From Gordonia hankookensis (GTDB lineage Bacteria > Actinomycetota > Actinomycetes > Mycobacteriales > Mycobacteriaceae), in assembly GCF_014673215.1 (NCBI RefSeq), contig NZ_JACWMS010000002.1, positions 992,001-1,056,000 of the forward strand: a DNA stretch of 64,000 nucleotides. Direction: 5' to 3'. Shown piece by piece: positions 53,322 to 61,807 of the stretch. Every line of letters starts with the position of its first letter. Position 1 is the stretch's first letter. Made by a program: the position numbers and the translations under genes. Below the pieces are notes generated by a model that saw only the letters and a program-made list of their open reading frames with translations, did no database searches and was not told where the DNA came from.

Positions 53322-54262
53322 TACCGGACCTCCCCGCGTCGCAGGGCGGCGAACCAGGCCGCGCTGTCGGACGGATCCGGCGGCGGAGCCCCGGTTCCGC
53401 GATCGACCGGCCACGAGCCCAGGTAGACCACCCGCTCACACCGCCGGTACAGGGCGCGCAGCGCCTCGCCGACCGCGTCGTCGTCGAGATGGCCGACAGC
53501 ATCGAGATAGAACCGGTAGGACCCCGGTACATCCCGCCGCGGACGGGACTCGATCCGTGTCAGATCGATTCCCCGCGAGGCGAATTCGTTCATCGCAGAC
53601 ATCAGGCTGCCCGGCACGTTCGGCAGATCGAGGATCACCGAGGTGCGGTCGGCGCCGGTCGCGGGCGGCGGCGGCGCCGGTCGCCCGATGAGGAGGAATC
53701 GGGTGTAGGCGTCCTCCGCGTCGGCCACCCCGTCGGCCAGGGTCACCAGCCCCGACAGCCCAGCGGCCAGCGAGGTCGTGACCGCGGCATCGGCTCGTTG
53801 CGCCGCGACGTCGGCGGCGGCCGCCGCATTCGATGACGCCGTGACGAATTGGGCGTTCGGATAGAGCTTCTCGACCGATTCACGCACCTGCGCGGCAGCC
53901 ACCGGATAGGCGGCGAGACTCCGCACCTCGGTGGCGGGGATCGGTGTGCGGGCGGCGATGGTGAACGCGACGTCGAGGACCACCTCGGCGAACACCTGCA
54001 CGCGGCCGGTGGTGCCCCGATCGGGCGGGACCAGGGCATCCGCGGTGGCCGGTACGGCGCCCTCGACCGAGCTCTCGATCGGTACGCACCCGAAATCGGC
54101 GACCGCCCCACGGACCATCTCGATGGTCGACGCCGGACTCTTCGCCGCGATCTTCTGCACGTCACCGGTCGCTCGCGGCAACGGCACGCCCGCGGCGAGC
54201 ACCTTGTCGAGGGCGATCTCGGTGAAGGTCCCCGATGGCCCGAAATATGCGAACACTGACAC
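53321..54262 (-). CDS. pheA: Prephenate dehydratase
   Basis: The 313-residue enzyme converts prephenate to phenylpyruvate in phenylalanine synthesis. The catalytic domain has AYFGPSGTFTEIALD, VPIESSVEGAVP and the TRF motif (YTRFLLIG). The C-terminal ACT domain has VPGSLMSAMNEFASRGIDL and the ESRP allosteric motif, implying feedback by phenylalanine. Length fits the monofunctional actinobacterial form (Rv3838c). It is followed by the histidine phosphatase with a one-base overlap. Confidence 0.97.
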   Translation of the reverse strand: MSVFAYFGPSGTFTEIALDKVLAAGVPLPRATGDVQKIAAKSPASTIEMVRGAVADFGCVPIESSVEGAVPATADALVPPDRGTTGRVQVFAEVVLDVAFTIAARTPIPATEVRSLAAYPVAAAQVRESVEKLYPNAQFVTASSNAAAAADVAAQRADAAVTTSLAAGLSGLVTLADGVADAEDAYTRFLLIGRPAPPPPATGADRTSVILDLPNVPGSLMSAMNEFASRGIDLTRIESRPRRDVPGSYRFYLDAVGHLDDDAVGEALRALYRRCERVVYLGSWPVDRGTGAPPPDPSDSAAWFAALRRGEVR

Positions 54263-54349
54263 GACAAGATCGTAGTCGAGCGGGCACTCTGTCCGTTTCT
54301 GCTTCGGCCCGGCCCGAACGAAACGTTGACGAGCAGCGGCTCCATCTCT

Positions 54350-54368
54350 TAGGTTAGGGTTACCTTCA
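54350..54368 (+). promoter_or_regulatory. IdeR/DtxR iron box
   Basis: TTAGGTTAGGGTTACCTTC matches the IdeR consensus TTAGGTTAGGCTAACCTAA at 15 of 19 positions by hand alignment. It lies 22 bp upstream of the DUF2470 gene. The M. tuberculosis orthologue Rv3839 is a known IdeR-repressed gene. Confidence 0.8.
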
Positions 54369-54390
54369 TTGACCGAGAGCGAGGGAGCGC

Positions 54391-55146
54391 ATGACCCACG
54401 CAGTCACCGACCACCCGTCGGATGCCGAACTGATCCAGACCGCATGCCGGCGCGTGACCGGGGCGACCCTGGCCGTCGAGGGTGCCGAGACGGCGCCCGT
54501 CAACGTGATCCACCTGTTCGAGTCACAGGCCTTCGTGCTCGTCCCGACCGACGGCGAGGCGATGCTGCTCGCCGGCGACTGCCCCGACGGGCTCGCCGCG
54601 ATGGTCGAGGTCACCGACTGCGCTCCCATCGATCTCCGCGAACGTGTGCGGTCACTCATCTGGCTGAACGGTCACCTGCACGCGGTCCCGTCGAACCTGG
54701 AACGCGACCTCGCGCTGGAGATCGCCGCCGAACATCCCGACGACGGGCTCCTCGACATCGGGCACGGGCACTCGATGCTGCGCCTGCAGATCGACAGCGC
54801 GGTCATCGCGACGGCCTCGGGGGCCGCATCGGTCCCGGCTGCCGAGCTCGCCTGCGCGCTCCCCGACCCGTTCTGGGAATACGAGGGCGACTGGATCGCC
54901 CACCTCGACGCCGACCATGCCGACGTGGTGGGACAGCTGGCCCGCAAGCTGCCACGACAGCTGCGCACCGGACGGGTCCGTCCCCTCGGGCTCGATCGCT
55001 TCGGCATCCGGTTCCGCATCGAGGGCCCGGCAGGCGATTCCGATGTCCGATTGCCCTTCGCGCGGCCGGTCTCCGACGTCTACGAACTCTCCCAGGCGCT
55101 GCGCAACCTCGCGGGCTGCCCGTTCATCAACAGCCTGCCCGACTGA
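54391..55146 (+). CDS. DUF2470-domain protein (Rv3839-like), iron-regulated
   Basis: The 251-residue soluble protein has a HugZ-like layout. The N-terminal region resembles DUF2470 (TDHPSDAELIQTACRRVTG, VPTDGEAMLLAGD, GLAAMVEVTDCAPIDLRERVR), and the C-terminal half has LDADHADVVGQLARKLP and DRFGIRFRIEGPAGDSDVRLPFARP, which is itself DUF2470-like (binding haem in HugZ proteins). With the IdeR box 22 bp upstream, a role in haem or iron acquisition under iron limitation is likely; an enzymatic activity is not established. Confidence 0.83.
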   Translation: MTHAVTDHPSDAELIQTACRRVTGATLAVEGAETAPVNVIHLFESQAFVLVPTDGEAMLLAGDCPDGLAAMVEVTDCAPIDLRERVRSLIWLNGHLHAVPSNLERDLALEIAAEHPDDGLLDIGHGHSMLRLQIDSAVIATASGAASVPAAELACALPDPFWEYEGDWIAHLDADHADVVGQLARKLPRQLRTGRVRPLGLDRFGIRFRIEGPAGDSDVRLPFARPVSDVYELSQALRNLAGCPFINSLPD

Positions 55147-55178
55147 ACGCTCCGGCGCGCACCCGTAAGCTGTGCGCC

Positions 55179-55988
55179 ATGCGCGCCACGCTCCGATCGG
55201 TACTGACACCGGGGCGCCCACGGACCGTCGACGTCGTCACCGACCCGACCGAACGGCGCGCCATCGTCGTCGAACTGGTGATCGTCGGTGTGCTCACCTT
55301 CCTCTTCTCCGCCATCGCCGCCGCACTCTCACTCGTCGAGGCACAGCTGTCGGGAGGGATCGGGAACTCCACCGTCGCACTGAATCCGTCGCGTTCAGAT
55401 CTCGGCTGGATCGACTTCGTACGACAGCTGATGAGCGCGATCCGACTGTTCGCGATCGGCGCTCTCGGGATCTATCTCTTGTGGCGCAGCGGGATCGGTC
55501 TGAACCGGGTCGGACTCGGCCGATGGACCCCGCGCCGCGACATCCCGGCAGGCCTGGGTCTCGCCGCACTGATCGGACTGCCCGGCCTCGCTCTGGTCGC
55601 CATCGCGCGTGCGCTGGGGATGAACGCCCACCTGGTCCCGAGCGAGGTCGACGGCGTGTGGTGGCGCTGGCCGATCCTGATCCTGATCGCGATCGGCAAC
55701 GCGGCCGCCGAGGAGATCATCGTGGTCGCCTACTTCATCACCCGGCTGCGGCAGCTCGGCACATCGGAGAACACCTCCCTGGCCGCCAGTTCGGTGCTCC
55801 GCGGCGGGTATCACCTGTACCAGGGCGTCGGTGCGGGCCTCGGGAACATGGTCATGGGGCTGGTCTTCGGGCGGTTCTTCCAGATCACCTCACGCGTCTG
55901 GCCGTTGGTGATCGCACATGCCGTGATGGACATCGTCGCATTCGTCGGATATGCGCTGCTCCACGACCATCTGAGCTGGGTGGGGTGA
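55179..55988 (+). CDS. CPBP-family intramembrane metalloprotease (CAAX/Abi type)
   Basis: The 269-residue membrane protein has about seven to eight helices. The Abi/CPBP motifs are present: the Glu pair in NAAAEEIIVVAY, then an R-x3-H form in RGGYHLYQG and the late HAVMD motif. Family members include intramembrane proteases and bacteriocin-immunity-type proteins; the substrate is unknown. A -10-like TAAGCT lies 7 nt before the ATG without a Shine-Dalgarno sequence, suggesting a leaderless mRNA. It ends 9 bp from the convergent DUF4873 gene. Confidence 0.88.
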   Translation: MRATLRSVLTPGRPRTVDVVTDPTERRAIVVELVIVGVLTFLFSAIAAALSLVEAQLSGGIGNSTVALNPSRSDLGWIDFVRQLMSAIRLFAIGALGIYLLWRSGIGLNRVGLGRWTPRRDIPAGLGLAALIGLPGLALVAIARALGMNAHLVPSEVDGVWWRWPILILIAIGNAAAEEIIVVAYFITRLRQLGTSENTSLAASSVLRGGYHLYQGVGAGLGNMVMGLVFGRFFQITSRVWPLVIAHAVMDIVAFVGYALLHDHLSWVG

Positions 55989-55997
55989 TCCCGACCG

Positions 55998-56696
55998 TCA
56001 GATGGTCAGCGGTTCCAGCGGATACGGCGGCTGACCCACACCGACGACCCGCACGGCGCCCGACGGCGTGACCTCGGCCAGTCGTGCGTCCACCGGTCCG
56101 CCATCCCCGACCGACACGGTCACGTGCTTCACCCGATCGTCCTTCCATGTCCGCACATCCTCGCCGAACACCGTTCCGGCCCAGTGGTACAGGCCATCGA
56201 GCGGATCCAGATACCCGAAGACGCGAAGGTGTGCCTTGACCTCGTCACCGTCAGCCGAGAGCGTTGCATCGCCGTCGAAGACGTCGTCGTCGATCGACTC
56301 GGTGCCGATCCAGACGTAGTCGTCCGGCCGGAAGGCCCGCAGTCGCTTGCGGCGAGCGCGTTCCGAACCGACTGCGGCCCACTCGTTCTCGATCGGACGC
56401 CGCACCACCACCGACCTCGCACCGGAGACGACGAAATGCTCGACCAGATCGATGAGATAGCCGATCGACCGCTCATCGGTGAGAAAGAACTGTCCGGGGC
56501 GTCCCGCCGACGCGACCCCGAGATAGGCGCCATCCGGAGACGGCTCCTCGCGCACCGCGAGGTCGCCGGGCGCCGGATCGTCGACGACGTCGATCATCAG
56601 CGGCGACCGATCGATTCGCGTCGTGAATCGTCGTGCGAGCGGCCCACGCCCGATCACCGCGACCGACGTCGACTCGGCGACCGTCACCGGGAACAT
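55998..56696 (-). CDS. DUF4873-domain protein
   Basis: The 232-residue protein has a C-terminal DUF4873 domain (from about residue 140: DGDATLSADGDEVKAHLRVF, GYLDPLDGLYHWAGTVFG). DUF4873 usually forms the tail of flavin-containing monooxygenases; here it is a free protein whose N-terminus keeps only VAVIGRGPLARRF, a short remnant of a dinucleotide-binding loop. The ATG shares one base with the stop of the AurF-like gene (TGATG), so the two are coupled. It may be an accessory subunit for that oxygenase; this is inference. Confidence 0.75.
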   Translation of the reverse strand: MFPVTVAESTSVAVIGRGPLARRFTTRIDRSPLMIDVVDDPAPGDLAVREEPSPDGAYLGVASAGRPGQFFLTDERSIGYLIDLVEHFVVSGARSVVVRRPIENEWAAVGSERARRKRLRAFRPDDYVWIGTESIDDDVFDGDATLSADGDEVKAHLRVFGYLDPLDGLYHWAGTVFGEDVRTWKDDRVKHVTVSVGDGGPVDARLAEVTPSGAVRVVGVGQPPYPLEPLTI

Positions 56697-57619
56697 CACA
56701 GGAATCCGCCCCGGCGCCAGCCGTACCGTGAGAGTCTGCTCATCAGCCCGGCGCTCTCGAGAAATGCTGCGAGGGAGGCGAACCCGCGAACCTGGGCCTC
56801 GTGGAACCGCGGGTTGGCCCGGGCGGCGCGAGCCGCCGCCCGCCCATCGAGTCCGGCCCGGCGATACATCGCGGGATTGGTGAAGAGCCGACGGAAGAGC
56901 ACACCGGCGACGGCGTGCCCGTTGGCCGCGACGAAGGTCTCCCATCGACCACGGATCGGCTTGCGCCGCATGATCCCGTCGCGGGCGAACCCGATGTGCC
57001 GGGCCTCCTCGGCGACGTGCACCTGCATGAGACGGGCCACCAGCGGCTGCAGCCGCGGATCGTCGAGCATCTCGCGCTGCAGCGCGTCGAAGATCTCCTC
57101 GCCCACCAGTGCGGCCACCCACAGGAGGCTCCCGCGCAACGCGTGCGGCAGCAGCGCCATCACGGCCCGCTCCCACAGGCGCATCTGGAACGGCCGGGCA
57201 CCCGACCACTCGATGGCCCGTCCGAACATCACCATGTGTCGACATTCGTCGCCCATCTCGGTCAGGGCGTAATGCGTCGTCGGTGACGCGGGGTCGGCGA
57301 CCATCAGCCTGGCGAGCAACGTGCGATTGAGCAGATTCTCGAACCAGATGCCGACCGAGAGGATGTTGGCCATCTCCTGTCGGGAGAGCTCGATGCGCTG
57401 CTGGGGTGAGAGCCCTTCCCAGATCTCGGTGCCGACGAGGCTGAGCACGCTGGGCGGCAGGAAGTATCGCTCGGGTTCGGGCGCCCGATCCCAGTCCAGA
57501 TCCACCACCGGCGCATACGACCGTTTCACCGAGCCGTTGATCAATCGTCGCGAGACCGCCTCCCGGCCTGCGGTGTCACCACGCACCTCCTGGGTGGTCG
57601 CCTGTGTCGTCGCGGTCAT
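56696..57619 (-). CDS. AurF-like non-haem diiron oxygenase
   Basis: The 307-residue helical protein has the diiron ligand pattern of the AurF family: ELSRQEMANILSVGIWFEN, EMGDECRHMVMF (E-x3-E-x2-H type), EEIFDALQREM, and VAEEARHIGFAR (E-x2-H). AurF itself oxidises an aryl amine to a nitro group; other members act on different substrates. ATG 57619 is preceded by GGAGG 6 nt upstream, so the frame's earlier Met at 57673 is not used. It forms a two-gene unit with the DUF4873 gene. Confidence 0.88.
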   Translation of the reverse strand: MTATTQATTQEVRGDTAGREAVSRRLINGSVKRSYAPVVDLDWDRAPEPERYFLPPSVLSLVGTEIWEGLSPQQRIELSRQEMANILSVGIWFENLLNRTLLARLMVADPASPTTHYALTEMGDECRHMVMFGRAIEWSGARPFQMRLWERAVMALLPHALRGSLLWVAALVGEEIFDALQREMLDDPRLQPLVARLMQVHVAEEARHIGFARDGIMRRKPIRGRWETFVAANGHAVAGVLFRRLFTNPAMYRRAGLDGRAAARAARANPRFHEAQVRGFASLAAFLESAGLMSRLSRYGWRRGGFL

Positions 57620-57781
57620 CACACACCTCCGTGTCGCCGTGCCTGTGACCTCCGACACTAAGGACGTGGACATTATGTGTCAATACTCACTGTCACAGTT
57701 GTTGATGATGTTTTGTGTGATGGATCGCAGGCAGCCGTTCGACGGGCCGGGTCCCGATCGCCGATGCGTACATTGGTTGGG

Positions 57782-59200
57782 ATGAATACGCCAGAGCCGC
57801 CGATGATGCGTCGGCGCGGCGCCCCTCCCGGGCCTGCGCCACGCTCCGGTGACCCTGCTCGACGAGCCGCCCCCGGCGGCCCCCCGCCCCGCCGCAACCC
57901 GGCGCCGCCGCCACCCCAGGGACCACCACCCCAGGCACCGCGACCCCAGCAGGCCCCGCCACCGCCGGGTGCGCCCGAGCCCACCACCCACCTGCGCGAT
58001 CGCCGCCCCGACGGCTCGCGCTACCAGCCCCCGCTCGCGTGGTCGGACTCGCCGGGGTCTCCGAGACCCGGCTACGCACCGACACAGCAGCCCGAACCCA
58101 TCCCGGCACGCCCGTCCGGATCGCCCAGGCGTTCGGTGGAGCCCGGTCGTTCGAGCTCACGGGGGTCGGGAGGTGCGCCACCCCGCCGGCCACGGTCGAG
58201 TTCGACGGTCGCACCGCCTGCGCCCAAACCGAAGCGCAAACGCCGCCGGGTACGGGTCGGCCGACTCATCCTGGCAGTGCTGCTGCTCTTCGTCGTCGCG
58301 TCGGTGGGCCTGCTGTTCTACTACGACGGCAAACTCCACCGCACCGAGGCGCTCGTGCCCTACGCCGGCCGGCCTGCCGACACCCCGGGCACCAACTGGT
58401 TGATCGTCGGCAGCGACTCACGCGCCGACCTGAGTGACGACCAGCGTCAGCAACTCTCCACCGGCGACAGCGACGGGTCCCGCACGGACACCATCATGAT
58501 GGTGCACAAGCCGCCGAGCGGTTCGGCGATGATCATCAGCATCCCGCGCGACCTCTATGTCCCGATCCCAGGTCAGGGATCGCACAAGATCAACGCCGCA
58601 TTCAATTTCGGTGGACCCCAACTGCTCACCCAGACGGTCGAGCAGCTCTCGGGCGTCCGGATCGATCACTACGCCGAGATCGGCTTCGGCGGGTTCGACA
58701 GCGTGGTCGACGCCGTCGGGGGCGTCACCATCTGTCTCGATCAGCCGCTCAACGATCCCAAGGCCGGTCTGCGGCTACCGAAGGGATGCCAGGAGCTCGA
58801 CGGCAGGCAGGCCCTCGGACTCGTCCGTACCCGCGCCTTCCCGAATGCCGATCTCGAACGCGTGGTGAACCAGCGCAAGTTCCTGAATGCCTTGATGGCC
58901 AAGGCGACGAGTCCGTCGGTGCTCGCCAATCCATTCCGGCTGATCCCGTTCGTCAACGGAGCAGTCGATGCGCTCACCGTGGACAAGGGTGACCACATCT
59001 GGAACCTCATGGGACTCGCATGGGCGTTGCGCGGCAACCCGATCACCACCACGACACCGACCGGCGGCGACGAGTACACCGACGACGGGGACTCACTTGC
59101 GGTGGGGGACAACACCGAACAGTTCTTCACCTACATCCGCAAGGGCCTACCCGTGCCCGAAGATCTGCTGTCCGGCACAGGTGGCGTGCTCGGCGGGTGA
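57782..59200 (+). CDS. LCP (LytR-CpsA-Psr) family cell-wall ligase
   Basis: The roughly 472-residue type II membrane protein has a long Pro/Arg-rich cytoplasmic tail (residues about 1-155), one membrane helix (about 160-185) and an extracytoplasmic LCP domain with NWLIVGSDSRAD, RTDTIMMVHKPPSG, ISIPRDLYVPIPG and INAAFNFGGPQLL. LCP proteins attach polyprenyl-linked polymers to peptidoglycan; in Mycobacteriales Lcp1 links arabinogalactan. The start is taken at ATG 57782, where TACATT lies 7 nt upstream (leaderless type); ATG 57764 is in frame upstream. It follows synteny near Rv3840. Confidence 0.9.
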   Translation: MNTPEPPMMRRRGAPPGPAPRSGDPARRAAPGGPPPRRNPAPPPPQGPPPQAPRPQQAPPPPGAPEPTTHLRDRRPDGSRYQPPLAWSDSPGSPRPGYAPTQQPEPIPARPSGSPRRSVEPGRSSSRGSGGAPPRRPRSSSTVAPPAPKPKRKRRRVRVGRLILAVLLLFVVASVGLLFYYDGKLHRTEALVPYAGRPADTPGTNWLIVGSDSRADLSDDQRQQLSTGDSDGSRTDTIMMVHKPPSGSAMIISIPRDLYVPIPGQGSHKINAAFNFGGPQLLTQTVEQLSGVRIDHYAEIGFGGFDSVVDAVGGVTICLDQPLNDPKAGLRLPKGCQELDGRQALGLVRTRAFPNADLERVVNQRKFLNALMAKATSPSVLANPFRLIPFVNGAVDALTVDKGDHIWNLMGLAWALRGNPITTTTPTGGDEYTDDGDSLAVGDNTEQFFTYIRKGLPVPEDLLSGTGGVLGG

Positions 59201-59222
59201 GGCGAGGCGAGCCGAATGTTGG

Positions 59223-59246
59223 TGAGCCTGAACTCAGTTAGGCTCA
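59223..59246 (+). promoter_or_regulatory. IdeR-like inverted repeat upstream of ferritin
   Basis: TGAGCCT (59223-59229) and AGGCTCA (59240-59246) are perfect inverted arms around a 10-bp centre ending GTTAGGCT, which equals the IdeR half-site. The full 19-bp match is weaker (about 12 positions). In M. tuberculosis bfrB is activated by IdeR through upstream boxes. Confidence 0.5.
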
Positions 59247-59289
59247 ACTGGGCCGAACTGGGCTTTTCCGCCCTTCTACGATGGACCCC

Positions 59290-59835
59290 ATGACAGCCAC
59301 AACTGACGAGACCGTGTTCCACAAGCTGCTGCACGACCAGATCGGCAACGAGTTCGCCGCCGCGCAGCAATACATCGCGGTCGCCATCTACTACGACAGC
59401 CACGACATGCCTCAGCTGGCCAAGCACTTCTATGCCCAGTCGGTCGAGGAGCGCAACCACGCGATGATGATCGTGCAGTATTTCCTCGACCGCGACATCG
59501 AGGTGGAGATCCCCGCTGTCACGGCCCCGCGCAACGATTTCGTCGATTACCGGGCACCGATCGAACTGGCCTTGGCGCAGGAGAAGACCGTCACCGAGCA
59601 GATCGTCGATCTCGCCCGTGCCGCCCGCGACAGCGGTGATTACCTCGGCGAGCAGTTCATGCAGTGGTTCCTCGCCGAGCAGGTCGAGGAGGTCGCCACG
59701 ATGACCACCCTGCAGACGATCGCCGAACGCGCACAGGGCAACCTGTTCGACCTGGAGAACTTCGTCGAGCGTGAGGTCAACGGCGCGCCCGCATCCGCGA
59801 CCCCGGCTCCTGCTGCCGCAGGCGGGAATCTGTGA
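59290..59835 (+). CDS. bfrB: Ferritin (BfrB-like)
   Basis: The 181-residue iron-storage ferritin oxidises Fe2+ at a ferroxidase centre and stores it in a 24-mer. Ligand motifs are NEFAAAQQYIAVAIYYDS, SVEERNHAMMIVQ (E-x2-H) and FLGEQ-type YLGEQFMQWFLAEQVEE. It aligns along its length with M. tuberculosis BfrB (Rv3841), including QLAKHFYAQSVEERNHAMM. ATG 59290 is preferred over 59281 because it leaves the same distance to FHKLL as in BfrB. No haem-binding Met of bacterioferritin is seen. An IdeR-like site lies upstream. Confidence 0.95.
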   Translation: MTATTDETVFHKLLHDQIGNEFAAAQQYIAVAIYYDSHDMPQLAKHFYAQSVEERNHAMMIVQYFLDRDIEVEIPAVTAPRNDFVDYRAPIELALAQEKTVTEQIVDLARAARDSGDYLGEQFMQWFLAEQVEEVATMTTLQTIAERAQGNLFDLENFVEREVNGAPASATPAPAAAGGNL

Positions 59836-59862
59836 CAGCCCGCGTGGCCCGTCTCACATCGC

Positions 59863-60852
59863 TCAGCGCAGCGTGACCTGACGGCCGCGGATGCCGTCGC
59901 GCGACCGCAGTTCGGCGGTGGTGAGATCGCCGGTCTGGGCCATCGCCTCGGTGAGCCATTCGTCGAACTGGTCCAGGCCGGCGTACCACTCCTCGTGGTG
60001 GAGTTCGTTGTCCAGATCGAACACCGGCACCAACAACCCGTGGGTGCGGAACGACCCGGCGAAACGCGAACCCTCGCCGAGGGTCAGGCGATCGGCGGCA
60101 TGCAGCCGGGCCAGGGCGGTCATCAGGTCGTCCTCGTCCTCTGGCCGCACCCACCTCACATGCGCGCGCTCGCCGGCGTCGACCCACCAGGGTGCGCCGA
60201 CGCCACTCTTCGGGGTGAGACGCGCGGTCGGCATGATCGAGTCGTTCGCCCGCGCCAGCATGTCCGCGATCTCCGGCGGCACATCCGTTCCCGGCGGGAA
60301 CCACCACGAGAAGTCGTCGTAGACCACCAGATCCAACTGCGCGTCCACATCGAGCAACTCGGTGAGCGATCGCGACGTGCCGTCCGGCGTGTACTCCGCA
60401 TCCGGCTCCGCGTGAGCGGCCCACTCGATGGCATCCGCCATCGATCCGGGCACATCCACAGGTTCGGGGTCGGTCTGCATCGCGACGAGACCCTCTGGCC
60501 CGTTCGTCGCCTCACGGACCAGCGCCGGCACCGCGCCGGGAAGAATCGTCGCGAGCCGAACCGCGTTGCGAATCCCGTTCTGCCGTTGGGATTTCACCGG
60601 AGCGGCGGCATCGCCGGGTACCGCCGACGTCAGTTCGGGTTCGGCCGGTCCCGGTTCGACGAGCGCGACGTCGGCGATCGCCGATGCCACGAACGCACGC
60701 AACGCAACGAGGTCGCATTCGGCCGCGAGTCCCGCAAAGGGCCTGGGGGGCGGTGCCATCGCGGCGAGCTGCCGCTCCTTGCGCGCGGCCACCCTCTCGG
60801 CCCGATTGCTGCCCGGACGCGGTCCGCTGCCCCGTTTGCTCTTCTTCGCCAT
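59863..60852 (-). CDS. DUF5926-family protein
   Basis: The 329-residue acidic soluble protein has a basic N-terminus (MAKKSKRGSGPRPGSNRAER), a middle region GPEGLVAMQTDPEPVDVPGS and SLTELLDVDAQLDLVVYDDF, and a C-terminal WFPPGTDVPPEIADMLARAN, RWVRPEDEDDLMTALARLHA. It matches the DUF5926 family that is common next to ferritin or glpQ genes in actinobacteria and sometimes misnamed as SecA-like. Function unknown. Start ATG has GGTGGAG a few bases upstream. It converges on bfrB. Confidence 0.8.
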   Translation of the reverse strand: MAKKSKRGSGPRPGSNRAERVAARKERQLAAMAPPPRPFAGLAAECDLVALRAFVASAIADVALVEPGPAEPELTSAVPGDAAAPVKSQRQNGIRNAVRLATILPGAVPALVREATNGPEGLVAMQTDPEPVDVPGSMADAIEWAAHAEPDAEYTPDGTSRSLTELLDVDAQLDLVVYDDFSWWFPPGTDVPPEIADMLARANDSIMPTARLTPKSGVGAPWWVDAGERAHVRWVRPEDEDDLMTALARLHAADRLTLGEGSRFAGSFRTHGLLVPVFDLDNELHHEEWYAGLDQFDEWLTEAMAQTGDLTTAELRSRDGIRGRQVTLR

Positions 60853-61026
60853 GGCTCCACCCTCTCACGAGGCGACCCCGCCGGGTCCATGGCCGCGGCC
60901 GATCGCAGAGGGCCGACGGCGGGTGTGGGCCGTCCAGGACAGCCCGGGGAGAGCACACGGACAGCGGCTATCACCTGCACCGTCGTTGACCGAACCAGGC
61001 GCCCGACCCGTTTAGACTGGTCGGGT

Positions 61027-61650
61027 ATGGGCGTGAAGGATCGGACCTATGGCGGCATCTCGGTGACCGAACGCCGAGATCACCGTCGCGTCCGATTTCT
61101 CGACGCAGGCCTGGCGGTGTTCGGCGAGGACGGCTACCAGAACGCCTCCGTCTCGTCGATCTGCGCCCGCGCCGATCTCGCCCGAGGCCACTTCTACGAG
61201 CAGTTCTCCGATCGTGAGGAGTTGCTGCTGGCGGTCTATGACCGAATCCAGGACGATGGCCGCGCCGCGGTCACCGAGGCACTGGCGACCCTGGATGACG
61301 GCGACATCGAGACGCGGGCGCGATGCGCCGTCGACGCGTATGCCCGGAGTATCGGGTCGGACCACCGCCGAGCTGCGGTCGCGTTCGTCGAGATCGTCGG
61401 CGTGAGTTCTCGCGTGGAGAAACACCGCCTCGACCAGCGCGCCGTGTGGGGCGAGTTCATCGCGGCCGAACTGACACGGGCTCTCGGCGAGGATTACGTT
61501 CCGCCGGGGGGCTGGTCGACGGCCACCACCGCGATCGTCGGTGCACTGACAGCAATGGTCGAACAATGGGCATCGAGTCCGGACGAACCCGCCCGACGCC
61601 TTCATGACGTCAGTGACGTCCTCGTCCGGTTCCTGCTCGCGCTGACCTGA
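61027..61650 (+). CDS. TetR-family transcriptional regulator (copy B)
   Basis: The 207-residue protein has a TetR HTH (about residues 20-66: LDAGLAVFGEDGYQNASVSSI, DLARGHFYEQFSDREELLL) and a helical C-terminus with VAFVEIVGVSSRVEKHR, shared with copy A at 45099, so they are paralogues within 16 kb. A -10-like TAGACT lies about 8 nt before the ATG, so the mRNA is likely leaderless. A palindromic promoter site follows 56 bp after its stop. Ligand unknown. Confidence 0.9.
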   Translation: MGVKDRTYGGISVTERRDHRRVRFLDAGLAVFGEDGYQNASVSSICARADLARGHFYEQFSDREELLLAVYDRIQDDGRAAVTEALATLDDGDIETRARCAVDAYARSIGSDHRRAAVAFVEIVGVSSRVEKHRLDQRAVWGEFIAAELTRALGEDYVPPGGWSTATTAIVGALTAMVEQWASSPDEPARRLHDVSDVLVRFLLALT

Positions 61651-61698
61651 GAGTCGCTCGTCCTCAATTGCTGCGAGCACCATGCTGGGGCGGTAGTT

Positions 61699-61720
61699 TA
61701 TGATAGTGAACGGAGTTCAC
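61699..61720 (+). promoter_or_regulatory. Promoter -10 with operator palindrome after TetR copy B
   Basis: TATGAT (61699-61704) is followed by the perfect inverted repeat GTGAAC-gga-GTTCAC (61706-61720), overlapping the expected transcription start. It lies between TetR copy B and a small gene at 61808. No good -35 was found. Confidence 0.55.
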
Positions 61721-61807
61721 CTGTGTGGTCGCGCGAATCAGAGGAGGACACATGCTGCATCACGACATGGCCGGTACCGCCCGCGGTCCGGAGGAGGTCG
61801 GACAGAC

